A DNA stretch of 64,000 nucleotides, taken from Microbacterium yannicii (GTDB taxonomy: Bacteria > Actinomycetota > Actinomycetes > Actinomycetales > Microbacteriaceae). A program made the position numbers and the translations under genes. Positions 18,228-26,154 of this stretch are shown here, piece by piece; position 1 is the first letter of the stretch, and every line of letters starts with the position of its first letter. Under the pieces are notes generated by a model. It ran no database searches. It saw only the letters and a list, made by a program, of their open reading frames with translations, and was not told the DNA's origin. Where the stretch lies: the NCBI RefSeq assembly GCF_024055635.1, contig NZ_JAMXMB010000036.1:310001-374000 (forward strand), given 5' to 3'.

Positions 18228-19277
18228 ATGCACGGCGAATACAAGGTGCCCGGCGGAAAGCTCGTCGTCGTCGACCTCGAGGAGCGCGACGGCCGCATCG
18301 CGGACTTCCGCCTCGCGGGCGACTTCTTCCTCGAGCCCGACGACGCGCTCGACGACATCGACGCAGCCGTGAACGGGCTGCCGATCGAGGCGGACGTCGC
18401 GGCCATCGCCGCCGCCGTGCGGTCGGCCCTTCCGAGCGGCGCGCAGTTGCTGGGGTTCACCCCCGAAGCGGTCGGCACCGCCGTGCGCCGTGCGCTCGTC
18501 ACCGCCCCGGGCTGGCGCGACTTCGACTGGGAGATCGTGCACGACAAGCCCGTCTCGCCGCGCATGAACCTCGCACTCGACGAGGTGCTGACCGGTCGCG
18601 TCGGCGACGGCCGACGGCGGCCGACACTGCGGATCTGGGAGTGGGACGAGAACGCCGTCGTGATCGGCTCGTTCCAGTCCCTGCGCAACGAGGTCGACCC
18701 CGACGGCGCCGCCAAGCACGGCTTCGACGTGGTCCGCCGGATCTCGGGCGGCGGCGCCATGATGATGGGCGCCAACTCCATCGTCACCTACTCGCTCTAC
18801 GTGCCGGCATCCCTCGTCGCCGGCCTGACGTTCGCGGACTCCTACGCGTTCCTCGACGACTGGGTGCTGCAGGCGCTGCGGGCCCTCGGCGTCGACGCCA
18901 CCTACCAGCCGCTCAACGACATCGCCTCGCCGCAGGGCAAGATCGGCGGCGCGGCGCAGAAACGGCTCGCCAACGGGGGAGTGCTGCACCACGCGACCCT
19001 GAGCTACGACATGGACGGCGAAGTCATGACCGAGGTGCTGCGCATCGGCCGCGAGAAGCTCAGCGACAAGGGCACGACGTCGGCGGCCAAGCGCGTGGAC
19101 CCGCTCCGCCGCCAGACCGGCCTTCCACGCGAGGCGATCATCGCCAAGCTCGAGGAGACCTTCGCCCACCTCTACGGCGCCGTCCCCGGCCACATCACCG
19201 AGGACGAGTACGCGGAGGCCGAGGCGCTCGTCGAGTCCAAGTTCGCGACCGACGCGTGGCTGCGTCGGGTGCCGTGA
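18228..19277 (+). CDS. lplA: Lipoate-protein ligase A with accessory domain at the N-terminus
   Basis: 349 residues. The ligase core has RRISGGGAMM (lipoyl-AMP binding) and DIASPQGKIGGAAQKR with the conserved Lys238. Unusually, residues 1-95 (YKVPGGKLVVVDLEERDGRIADFRLAGDFF and on) look like the small accessory domain that normally sits at the C-terminus of bacterial LplA, so the domain order is swapped. The enzyme attaches lipoate to E2 subunits and GcvH in the cytoplasm. Translation looks leaderless. Its stop overlaps the methyltransferase GTG by 4 bp. The assignment to the ligase family is firm; lipoate rather than octanoate specificity is inferred. Confidence 0.85.
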   Translation: MHGEYKVPGGKLVVVDLEERDGRIADFRLAGDFFLEPDDALDDIDAAVNGLPIEADVAAIAAAVRSALPSGAQLLGFTPEAVGTAVRRALVTAPGWRDFDWEIVHDKPVSPRMNLALDEVLTGRVGDGRRRPTLRIWEWDENAVVIGSFQSLRNEVDPDGAAKHGFDVVRRISGGGAMMMGANSIVTYSLYVPASLVAGLTFADSYAFLDDWVLQALRALGVDATYQPLNDIASPQGKIGGAAQKRLANGGVLHHATLSYDMDGEVMTEVLRIGREKLSDKGTTSAAKRVDPLRRQTGLPREAIIAKLEETFAHLYGAVPGHITEDEYAEAEALVESKFATDAWLRRVP

Positions 19278-20194
19278 CGCAACCCACGCCGTCCCCCCAG
19301 CCCGCCCGAGGTTCGGTCGAGATCCTCGAGGGCGACAACCTCGAGGTGATCCGGCGACTGCCCGACGCCTCGTTCACCCTGATCTACCTCGACCCGCCGT
19401 TCAACACCGGCCGCTCGCAGGAGCGTGCCATCGAGACCGCCCGGTCGCGGCATCCGTCCCCCGCACCCGTCGCCGAGGACGGGGGCATCTCGGACGCTGC
19501 CGGGGTCGGGGTGTTGCGGCGGGGCTTCCACGGTCGCGAGTACGAGCGCATCCGCGGCGACCTGCGCGCCTACGACGACCGGTTCGACGACTACTGGGGC
19601 TTCCTCGAGCCGCGGTTGCTCGAGGCGTGGCGCCTGCTCGCCGACGACGGCACGCTCTACCTGCACCTCGACTACCGCGAGGCGCACTACGCCAAGGTGC
19701 TCATGGACGCGCTCGTCGGGCGCGAGCGGTTCCTCAACGAGCTCATCTGGGCCTACGACTACGGCGCCAAGACGCGCAAGCGCTGGCCGACGAAGCACGA
19801 CACGATCCTCGTCTACGTCAAGGATCCGAAGGCGTACTGGTTCGACTCGGATGCCGTGGACCGCGAGCCCTACATGGCCCCGGGGCTGGTCACGCCCGAA
19901 AAGGCCGAGCGCGGCAAGCTGCCCACCGACGTGTGGTGGCACACGATCGTTCCGACCACCGGCCGCGAGAAGACCGGTTACCCGACGCAGAAGCCCGAGG
20001 GGGTCCTGCGGCGGATCGTGCAGGCCTCATCGCGCCCGGGCGACCGGGTGCTGGACTTCTTCGCCGGCAGCGGCACGACGGGCGCGGTGGCCTCCGCGCT
20101 CGGACGCGACGCCGTCCTCGTCGACCACAACCCCGAGGCGATCGCCGTGATGCGGGAGCGGATGCCGCATGCCCGCGTGGTCCCCGTCGGCTGA
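19274..20194 (+). CDS. Orphan site-specific DNA methyltransferase (beta-class N4-C/N6-A)
   Basis: 306 residues. The catalytic motif DPPFNTG (40-46) comes first and the AdoMet motif FAGSGTTG (263-270) last, the beta-class order. A TGYPTQKPEGVL block precedes the AdoMet motif, as in these enzymes. It would methylate adenine N6 or cytosine N4. The GTG start overlaps the lplA stop (GTGA), so the two are co-transcribed, an odd pairing. No restriction endonuclease gene adjoins it, so it is an orphan that may act in regulation or genome maintenance. Recognition site cannot be read from sequence. Confidence 0.9.
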   Translation: MTQPTPSPQPARGSVEILEGDNLEVIRRLPDASFTLIYLDPPFNTGRSQERAIETARSRHPSPAPVAEDGGISDAAGVGVLRRGFHGREYERIRGDLRAYDDRFDDYWGFLEPRLLEAWRLLADDGTLYLHLDYREAHYAKVLMDALVGRERFLNELIWAYDYGAKTRKRWPTKHDTILVYVKDPKAYWFDSDAVDREPYMAPGLVTPEKAERGKLPTDVWWHTIVPTTGREKTGYPTQKPEGVLRRIVQASSRPGDRVLDFFAGSGTTGAVASALGRDAVLVDHNPEAIAVMRERMPHARVVPVG

Positions 20195-20321
20195 AGCTCC
20201 GGGAGCTGCGAGAGGGCACTGTCGCGGCCGGGCCGTGCGCGAGCGGAGGGCGCAATATACCCTTTCGCGGCTCCGGCGACGAGAGGGCCGCGGCGTCGGG
20301 TCGGGGCATCCGTCCTCCCCA

Positions 20322-20334
20322 TAGGCTGATGCGC
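20322..20334 (+). promoter_or_regulatory. Leaderless promoter of the LLM oxidoreductase
   Basis: TAGGCT followed by seven nt and the ATG at 20335. A second in-frame ATG two codons earlier would fall before the predicted transcript start. The preceding 127 nt after the methyltransferase stop hold nothing else that I can identify. Confidence 0.6.
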
Positions 20335-21321
20335 ATGCGCTTCGGTACCTTCATTCCCCAAGGCTGGCGATTCGATCTGGTCGGCATCGACCCCTCCGAG
20401 CAGTGGGAGGTGATGAAGGGGCTGGCACAGCGGGCCGACGCGGGAGCGTGGGAGTCGCTGTGGGTCTATGACCACTTCCACACGACGCCTGTGCCGAGCG
20501 AGGAGGCGACGCACGAGGCATGGACGCTGATGGCGGCGTTCGCCGCGACGACGAGCCGCATCCGGCTCGGCCAGATGTGCACGTGCATGGGCTACCGCAA
20601 CCCGGCCTACCTCGCGAAGGTCGCGGCGACCGTCGACATCGTCTCGGGCGGACGCACCGAGATGGGCATCGGCGGCGGCTGGTACGAGCACGAGTGGAAG
20701 GCGTACGGCTACGGCTTCCCGCCGGTTCCGGAACGGCTGCGGATGCTGCGCGAAGGCGTCGACATCATGCAGCAGGCCTGGATCACCGGCCGTGCCACCC
20801 TCGACGGCACGCACTACCAGGTCGACGGCGCCATCGTGCAGCCGCTGCCGCTGCAGGACGGCGGCATCCCGCTCTGGGTCGCGGGCGGCGGAGAGAAGGT
20901 GACGCTGAAGGTCGCGGCGAAGTACGCGTCGTACACGAACTTCGCCGGCTCGCTGGAGGAGTTCGACCACAAGAGCGACGTGCTGCGCGGCCACTGCGAC
21001 GCTCTCGGCCGTGACTTCTCGGACATCACCCGCAGCTCGAACTTCAACACCATCGTCGGGTCGACCGAGGCTGAGGCGCACGAGCGCCTCGCCGTCGTGA
21101 AGGACCGCCTGCTGCCGCACGTCGGTCAGGAACGCGCCGACCAGATCGAGCGCGACTTCGTGAGCTCGCCGGCCTTCGGCGCGGTGGACCAGGTGGTCGA
21201 GCGTCTCGCCGAGCGTGAGCGGCACGGACTGGGCTACGCCATCCACTACTTCCCCGAGGCCGCCTACGACCTGTCGGGCATCGAGCTGTTCGAGCGCGAG
21301 GTCGTGCCCGCGCTGTCCTGA
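20335..21321 (+). CDS. LLM-class (luciferase-like) F420-dependent oxidoreductase
   Basis: 328 residues with the bacterial luciferase-like TIM barrel. It opens MRFGTFIPQGW and contains ESLWVYDHF, the block RIRLGQMCTCMGYRNPAYLAK, and DIVSGGRTEMGIGGGWYEHEW, all typical of F420-dependent members in actinobacteria. It transfers hydride between F420 (or FMN) and an unknown substrate in the cytoplasm. The predicted message is leaderless. It is monocistronic and ends just before a 78-nt hairpin element. Confidence 0.9.
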   Translation: MRFGTFIPQGWRFDLVGIDPSEQWEVMKGLAQRADAGAWESLWVYDHFHTTPVPSEEATHEAWTLMAAFAATTSRIRLGQMCTCMGYRNPAYLAKVAATVDIVSGGRTEMGIGGGWYEHEWKAYGYGFPPVPERLRMLREGVDIMQQAWITGRATLDGTHYQVDGAIVQPLPLQDGGIPLWVAGGGEKVTLKVAAKYASYTNFAGSLEEFDHKSDVLRGHCDALGRDFSDITRSSNFNTIVGSTEAEAHERLAVVKDRLLPHVGQERADQIERDFVSSPAFGAVDQVVERLAERERHGLGYAIHYFPEAAYDLSGIELFEREVVPALS

Positions 21322-21325
21322 TGCC

Positions 21326-21403
21326 GTGAAGAACCCGGGCAGAATCGCCGGTTTCGCGCCCGGAAACGCGGTGCCCTGCTGATTCTGCCCGGGTTGTTCA
21401 CAC
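21326..21403. repeat. Left 78-nt hairpin element flanking the DUF559 gene
   Basis: Terminal inverted repeats of 21 nt with one mismatch: it opens GTGAAGAACCCGGGCAGAA and closes TTCTGCCCGGGTTGTTCAC. It can act as a terminator for the LLM gene. A same-length, related element lies at 22375-22452 on the other side of the nuclease gene. Confidence 0.8.
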
Positions 21404-21517
21404 ATGCTGCTCCGGCGCAGCTCGCCTTTCCTCCCCAGCGCGTGGCCTCGGTGGAGGTATCCACAGTCCGGCTCGAGGTTCGACGGCCGCGTTGCGGCGT
21501 CGGACACGCTCGACACC

Positions 21518-22378
21518 ATGCCGTTGCGGACCACGCCCGATATGCCGACTGCACTCTCGGCCGCGTCCTTCTCCCGCCGAAGCGATCTGCGCCGCCGGGG
21601 TTGGACCGATAGAGACCTTGCCCGAGCTGTCGTCGAGGGTCGGCTGCTCAGACCGCGTGCCGGCGCGTATCTTCGGCCGGATGCGCCGGCCGATGTGGTC
21701 GACGCCTGCAGGCTCGGCGGGCGTCTGGCGTGCGTGTCGGAGCTCGCCCGGCTGGGAGTGTTCGTGCTCGAGCACGTGGATCTCCACCTCCACGTTCATG
21801 AGCATGCTGCGCAGAGGAAAGTGGCGGGCCGTTCTGTCCGTCGCCACTGGTCGCGGCTGCGCCGGGAGCCGCATCCCCGGTCGATCTCGGTGGAGGCTTT
21901 CGACGCCGTGCTGCAAGCGGTCAGGTGCCAGCCGGCGCGAGCCGCCCTGGCGACGCTGGACTCTGCGCTTCACCTCGCTGTCTTGCGGCATGACGACCTC
22001 GACGAGCTGTTCCGCGTGCTGCCGCGTCGTCACCGGGTGCTCCGCAAGCTGATCGACAGCCGCGCTGAGTCCGGCCCCGAGACGCTGGTCCGACTGATGC
22101 TGCGGACACTCGGTGCGACATTCGACATCCAGGTCGACATTCCGGGGGTCGGTCGCGTCGATTTCGTCGTCGATGGCTGGTTGATCGTGGAGTGCGACAG
22201 CAAGGCGTTCCACTCGAGTTGGGATGACCAGCGACGCGACCGCAGCCGGGACCAGCAGGCCGCGGCGCGCGGCTACGCGACCTACCGGCCGATCGCGGAA
22301 GACATCATGTGGAGTCCCGAGGCGGTTCAGACGGCGCTCGCCGGGCTCCTCCAGATCGGCGGACGACGGCGAGCGTGA
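21518..22378 (+). CDS. DUF559/Vsr-like PD-(D/E)XK endonuclease-domain protein
   Basis: About 286 residues. The N-terminal half is an AbiEi-like winged-helix region (SFSRRSDLRRRGWTDRDLARAVVEGRLLRPRAGAYLRPD). The C-terminal half is a DUF559 nuclease-type fold with VDFVVDGWLIVECDSKAFH, carrying the D...E-x-D/K acidic cluster, and RDQQAAARGYATYR. Family members are common and multicopy in actinobacteria and of unknown function. Start is uncertain: ATGs at 21404, 21518 and 21542 are in frame and none has a good ribosome site. The gene is bracketed by two 78-nt hairpins, and its stop codon lies inside the right one. Confidence 0.75.
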   Translation: MPLRTTPDMPTALSAASFSRRSDLRRRGWTDRDLARAVVEGRLLRPRAGAYLRPDAPADVVDACRLGGRLACVSELARLGVFVLEHVDLHLHVHEHAAQRKVAGRSVRRHWSRLRREPHPRSISVEAFDAVLQAVRCQPARAALATLDSALHLAVLRHDDLDELFRVLPRRHRVLRKLIDSRAESGPETLVRLMLRTLGATFDIQVDIPGVGRVDFVVDGWLIVECDSKAFHSSWDDQRRDRSRDQQAAARGYATYRPIAEDIMWSPEAVQTALAGLLQIGGRRRA

Positions 22379-22452
22379 AATTTCCGGGCACAACCGGGGT
22401 GAGCCGGGCTCTTAGTGCGGCCGGCGCCCAGTTCTGCCCGGAACGTTCACAC
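22375..22452. repeat. Right 78-nt hairpin element flanking the DUF559 gene
   Basis: Opens GTGAAATTTCCGGGCA and closes TTCTGCCCGGAACGTTCAC; its ends pair imperfectly. It is the same length as the left element, shares its ends, and differs inside. It overlaps the DUF559 stop codon (TGA at 22376-22378). Confidence 0.75.
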
Positions 22453-22501
22453 GCGCACGCCGTGGCGGGGGCAGGTCGCCGTCAAACGACTAGTCAGGCG
22501 G

Positions 22502-24061
22502 TCAGAGGAGGGCGCGGACGCTGCGGTAGCCGTCGGCGACGACATCGGGAACGGATGCCGCGCCGCCGAACACGCGCGTGGTCCCCGGGGCGTCCGACCA
22601 GGGGCGCCAGCCCGGGTCATCGCCGCGGACGAGCGCGACCGCGGCACCGTGGATCGCGGCGGCCAGTCGTCGCGGGGGAGCGTCGCCAGCGATCGCGGCC
22701 ACGTGCGGATCCTCCAGGCAGTCGAACCAGAAGGGCACGTCCAGGCAGTGGAGGGCCCACCGTCGCGTCGGCGAGGGCCAGGAGAAGCGATACACCCAGG
22801 TGGATGCGGCTCCTCGCGCGTCGGCGACCTTCACCACGGTCGAGCGGAAGACCACGTCGGTGACGTAGCGGCCGAGGACGGCCGCCGTTCCCTTGCGACG
22901 CTGCGCCTTGTTGTCGGCGAGGTAGGCACGCCGGCGCTCGCGCGGCACGTCGAGCTTCGCGAAGGCGAGTGCCGCGGGGATGAAGCGGAGCTTCCCCGCT
23001 GCCGAGTCGAGCACCATCGTGAACTCGTCGTCTGTCGCGCCGAGCACGAGCGGCTTGTCAGCCCCGACGCCAGAGCGCAGGGCGGCGATCGTCGGTTCGG
23101 GGACGAGGTCGCCGTCGACCATCGGCCCCCACGAGAGGCCGTCCTCGAGCAGTCCCCGCACGCCGGCGAGGCGGTCGCCCGACTCCGGCTCGGTCGCCTT
23201 CGACTGCAGCGCATGCAGCGTCTCCTCGGACGCGGAGGCGAAGCCTTCGCGCGTGGGCGCGACGCCCGCGAGGCCAGCGAGCCTTATCGACGCGGAGCGA
23301 GCGCGCTCGGGAGAGACATCGGCGAGGGCGGCTGAGAGCGCCCATACCGAGTGGAACAGCGGCTGCGCGGCGGGCAGCGCGAGCAGCCGGAGCACGGCGC
23401 CGCCCCCGGCCGACTGGCCCGCGATCGTGACGCGCGACGGATCGCCCCCGAAGTTCGCGATGTTGTCCTGCACCCACTGCAGAGCGGCGAGCCAGTCCCG
23501 CGCACCGCGGTTGGAGGGGGCGCCGTCGATGTGTCCGAACCCGTCGAAGCCGAGCCGGTACGAGATCGTCACGGTCACGACACCGTCGCGGTTGAACGCG
23601 CGGCCGTCGTACCAGGGGCTCGCCGGTGAACCGGAGACGTAGCCGCCGCCGTGGATCCAGACGACCACCGGCAGCGCGGCATCCGTCGGTCCGACGACCG
23701 GCGTGAACACGTTGACGTTGAGCGTCGCGTCGCCGGGCACCGACGGCTCGGGGATGAGCGTGATCCCGGGATCGCCGCGCTGCGCCGTCGCGCCGAAGTC
23801 CAGCGCGTCGCGCACGCCCGCCCACGGTTCCACGGGCACGGGTGCGGCGAAACGCAGCGCGCCGACGGGCGGCTCGGCGAACGGGATGCCGAGGAACGCC
23901 GCCGAACCGCCGGCTCCGGGCTCTCCCCGCCAGAGACCGCGCACCCGCCCGGCGACGGTGTCGGCTTCGACGTAGCGCGCCGTCGGCGGCGTGTCGGGAC
24001 TTTCTGGCCCGGTGATGGCATGCGACGTGCCGGTGGCCGCGGGCGGGGGCGTGGGTGTCAT
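22502..24061 (-). CDS. Type B carboxylesterase
   Basis: 519 residues with FLGIPFAEPPVGALRF near the N-terminus, the oxyanion segment VVVWIHGGGYVSG, the nucleophile elbow GQSAGGG and a late His in ALHCLDVPFWF. This is the carboxylesterase type B layout at full length. No signal peptide. The ATG overlaps the upstream TetR stop by 4 bp, so TetR and esterase are co-transcribed away from the MFS/GH3 pair. It could deacetylate or deferuloylate imported glycosides; this is inference from position. Confidence 0.9.
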   Translation of the reverse strand: MTPTPPPAATGTSHAITGPESPDTPPTARYVEADTVAGRVRGLWRGEPGAGGSAAFLGIPFAEPPVGALRFAAPVPVEPWAGVRDALDFGATAQRGDPGITLIPEPSVPGDATLNVNVFTPVVGPTDAALPVVVWIHGGGYVSGSPASPWYDGRAFNRDGVVTVTISYRLGFDGFGHIDGAPSNRGARDWLAALQWVQDNIANFGGDPSRVTIAGQSAGGGAVLRLLALPAAQPLFHSVWALSAALADVSPERARSASIRLAGLAGVAPTREGFASASEETLHALQSKATEPESGDRLAGVRGLLEDGLSWGPMVDGDLVPEPTIAALRSGVGADKPLVLGATDDEFTMVLDSAAGKLRFIPAALAFAKLDVPRERRRAYLADNKAQRRKGTAAVLGRYVTDVVFRSTVVKVADARGAASTWVYRFSWPSPTRRWALHCLDVPFWFDCLEDPHVAAIAGDAPPRRLAAAIHGAAVALVRGDDPGWRPWSDAPGTTRVFGGAASVPDVVADGYRSVRALL

Positions 24062-24693
24062 GACTTCTCCGGGGTGAGCACGTCGAAGAGGGCATCGACG
24101 GTGGCGGCCATGTCGACCTCGGGCTCCAGCATCCACTGCACCTGCAGGCCGTCCGCGACGGCCTGGAAGATCCGCGCCAGCGTGTCGGCGTCGATCTGGT
24201 CGGTGATCGCGCCGGACTCCTGCTGGGTCGCGATGGCTGCGGCGAAGAACCCGCGCAGGCTCTCGCCTCGCGTGAGGAAGAACTCGTGGGCAGGATGGCT
24301 CGGGTCGGCCGCGTCGACCGACAGCCGGGCGAACAGATGCACGAGGCCGGGAACCTCGGCGTTGTGGCGGATGACGCTGAGGTAGCCGGCGCGGATGTCG
24401 GCGAGCTCGGCTTCCGGGGCTATGAGTCCGTGCTCCGGGTTGCCGGCGAGACCCTGATCGATCGAGTCGAGCTCGTCGCGCTTGCGGAGGATCTCTGTGA
24501 AGAGCTCCTCCTTGCTGTCGAAATAGTGGAGGAGTCCGGCCTGGCTGAGGCCTACGGCATCCGCGAGTTCCTTGATCGACGCCCCGCGGTAGCCCTCTCG
24601 GGCGATGACGTCGAGCGCCCGCGTGAGGATCTCCTCCCGCTTGGCGACGCCCTTGGCGTAGGAGCCGCGCCGCGTCCCGCCGCTGTCAGTCAT
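24058..24693 (-). CDS. TetR-family regulator (sugar locus 2)
   Basis: 211 residues. HTH region: REEILTRALDVIAREGYRGASIKELADAVGLSQAGLLHYF. The C-terminal half shares long blocks with the TetR at 9.6-10.3 kb (PSHPAHEFFLTR against PAHPAHAYFVNR; ADGLQVQWMLEP against MDGLQVQWLLDP), so the two are paralogs. I chose MTDSGGTRRG; an upstream extension would read through the promoter. It diverges from the MFS/GH3 operon across an AT-rich site and probably controls it. Confidence 0.92.
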   Translation of the reverse strand: MTDSGGTRRGSYAKGVAKREEILTRALDVIAREGYRGASIKELADAVGLSQAGLLHYFDSKEELFTEILRKRDELDSIDQGLAGNPEHGLIAPEAELADIRAGYLSVIRHNAEVPGLVHLFARLSVDAADPSHPAHEFFLTRGESLRGFFAAAIATQQESGAITDQIDADTLARIFQAVADGLQVQWMLEPEVDMAATVDALFDVLTPEKS

Positions 24694-24716
24694 AGAAGAA
24701 GTAAACCCGAATACTG

Positions 24717-24738
24717 CTAGATTTTTCAAAACCAAATG
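24717..24738. promoter_or_regulatory. AT-rich element, candidate TetR operator 2
   Basis: CTAGATTTTT followed by CAAAACCAAATGA, between the divergent TetR and MFS genes. It shares GCTAG-R-TTTTT with the palindrome at 9477-9501 and is much richer in A/T than its surroundings. The dyad is weaker than in site 1. Confidence 0.5.
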
Positions 24739-24800
24739 ACGTAAGGTTTTCTCGAGTGTCTCACCGTCGAGCCTCACCACCCGAGATCGAGGACCCGCCC

Positions 24801-26114
24801 ATGACAGTGCCGTCTGAAGCCACGCCCGCCCCCGCACCGGCCCCCGCGACCACGAACACCTTCGTCGCCACCGCTTCGGGCATCGACGATCCGCCGCCTC
24901 CCGTCAAGGGACTGCGGCGGTTGATGTGGTCGATCGTCCCGGCCAACATCGCCATCTTCATGGTGTGGGGCGCCGTGCCCGGCATCCTTCTGCCGCAGCA
25001 GATCACCCTCGCCTTCGGCGAGGAGAACCAGATCAACGTCGCCAACCTCGCGATCGTGTCGACGATCGGCGCGTTCGCCGCCATGCTCGCCCAGCCGATC
25101 GCCGGGCAGATCTCCGACCGCACGCGGTCGCGCTTCGGCCGCCGGGCGCCGTGGATCGTGACCGGCGGACTGGCGGGATCGCTCTCGCTCATCGGGCTCG
25201 CCCTCGCCGACTCGCTCGTCGGGTTCATCGTGGCCTGGGTGCTGGTACAGGTGTGCTTCAACTTCGCGCAGGGCCCCCTGTCGGCGATCATGCCCGACCG
25301 CGTGCCGGTGAAGCGGCGCGGCACCTTCGCCGCGCTGACCGGCATCGGGCTGATGCTCGGTGCCATCGGCGGCCAGATCGTCGGCTCGCTGTTCTTCAAC
25401 AGCATCGTCGCCGGGTACATCACCTTCGCCGTGCTGTCGGTGGCCGTGCTGGTGCTGTTCGTCGTCTTCAACCCCGACTACCCGAGCACGCGGCTGCAGC
25501 CCGAGCGGTTCGACTTCGTCGACTTCCTCAAGACCTTCTGGGTCAACCCGGTCAAGCACCCCGACTTCTTCTGGGCCTTCACCGGCCGCCTGCTGCTGTA
25601 CACCGGCTACTTCGCCGTCACGGGCTACCAGCTGTACCTGCTGCAGTACTACTTCGGCGTCGAGCACCCCGAGACGGTGATCCCGCTCCTCGGGCTGCTG
25701 AGTCTGGTGGGCATCATCATCTCGACCGTGGTCTCCGGCCCGCTGTCCGACAGGGTCGGACGGCGGAAGCCCTTCGTGTTCGCGTCGGCGGCCTTCGTGA
25801 GCCTGGCGTTCCTGCTGCCCTGGATCTGGCAGGATCTCAACGCCTGGATGATCATGACCTTCATCGCCGGCTTCGGCTTCGGGATGTTCCAGGCCGTCGA
25901 CACCGCGCTCATCAGCGAGGTGCTGCCCTCGGCGAAGTCGTTCGCAAAGGACCTCGGCGTCGTCAACATCGCCGCGACCCTCCCGCAGACTCTCGCTCCC
26001 GGCGTCGCCGGCGTCATCGTGCTGGCGTTCGGCTACCAGGGCCTGTTCCCGGTGGCGATCGTTCTCGGCATCCTGGGAGCGTTCGCGATCTGGCCGATCA
26101 AGGCCGTTCGCTGA
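24801..26114 (+). CDS. MFS sugar transporter
   Basis: 437 residues, about 12 membrane helices after a proline/alanine-rich cytoplasmic N-terminus of about 50 residues. The loop motif DRTRSRFGRRAPW and its repeat DRVGRRKPF mark the MFS halves, and the sequence is of the glycoside/sugar carrier type. GAGG precedes the ATG. It is followed 40 nt later by GH3 and probably imports the glycoside that GH3 cuts. Controlled by the divergent TetR. Confidence 0.9.
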   Translation: MTVPSEATPAPAPAPATTNTFVATASGIDDPPPPVKGLRRLMWSIVPANIAIFMVWGAVPGILLPQQITLAFGEENQINVANLAIVSTIGAFAAMLAQPIAGQISDRTRSRFGRRAPWIVTGGLAGSLSLIGLALADSLVGFIVAWVLVQVCFNFAQGPLSAIMPDRVPVKRRGTFAALTGIGLMLGAIGGQIVGSLFFNSIVAGYITFAVLSVAVLVLFVVFNPDYPSTRLQPERFDFVDFLKTFWVNPVKHPDFFWAFTGRLLLYTGYFAVTGYQLYLLQYYFGVEHPETVIPLLGLLSLVGIIISTVVSGPLSDRVGRRKPFVFASAAFVSLAFLLPWIWQDLNAWMIMTFIAGFGFGMFQAVDTALISEVLPSAKSFAKDLGVVNIAATLPQTLAPGVAGVIVLAFGYQGLFPVAIVLGILGAFAIWPIKAVR

Positions 26115-26154
26115 CCTCGCTCTCGAACATCGACCTCCACACGAAAGGAACTCC

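Noticed and set aside
19274..22378. Restriction-modification system formed by the methyltransferase and the DUF559 nuclease
   Set aside because: An unrelated LLM gene with its own promoter and a hairpin element separate them, and DUF559 proteins are usually not linked to methyltransferases.
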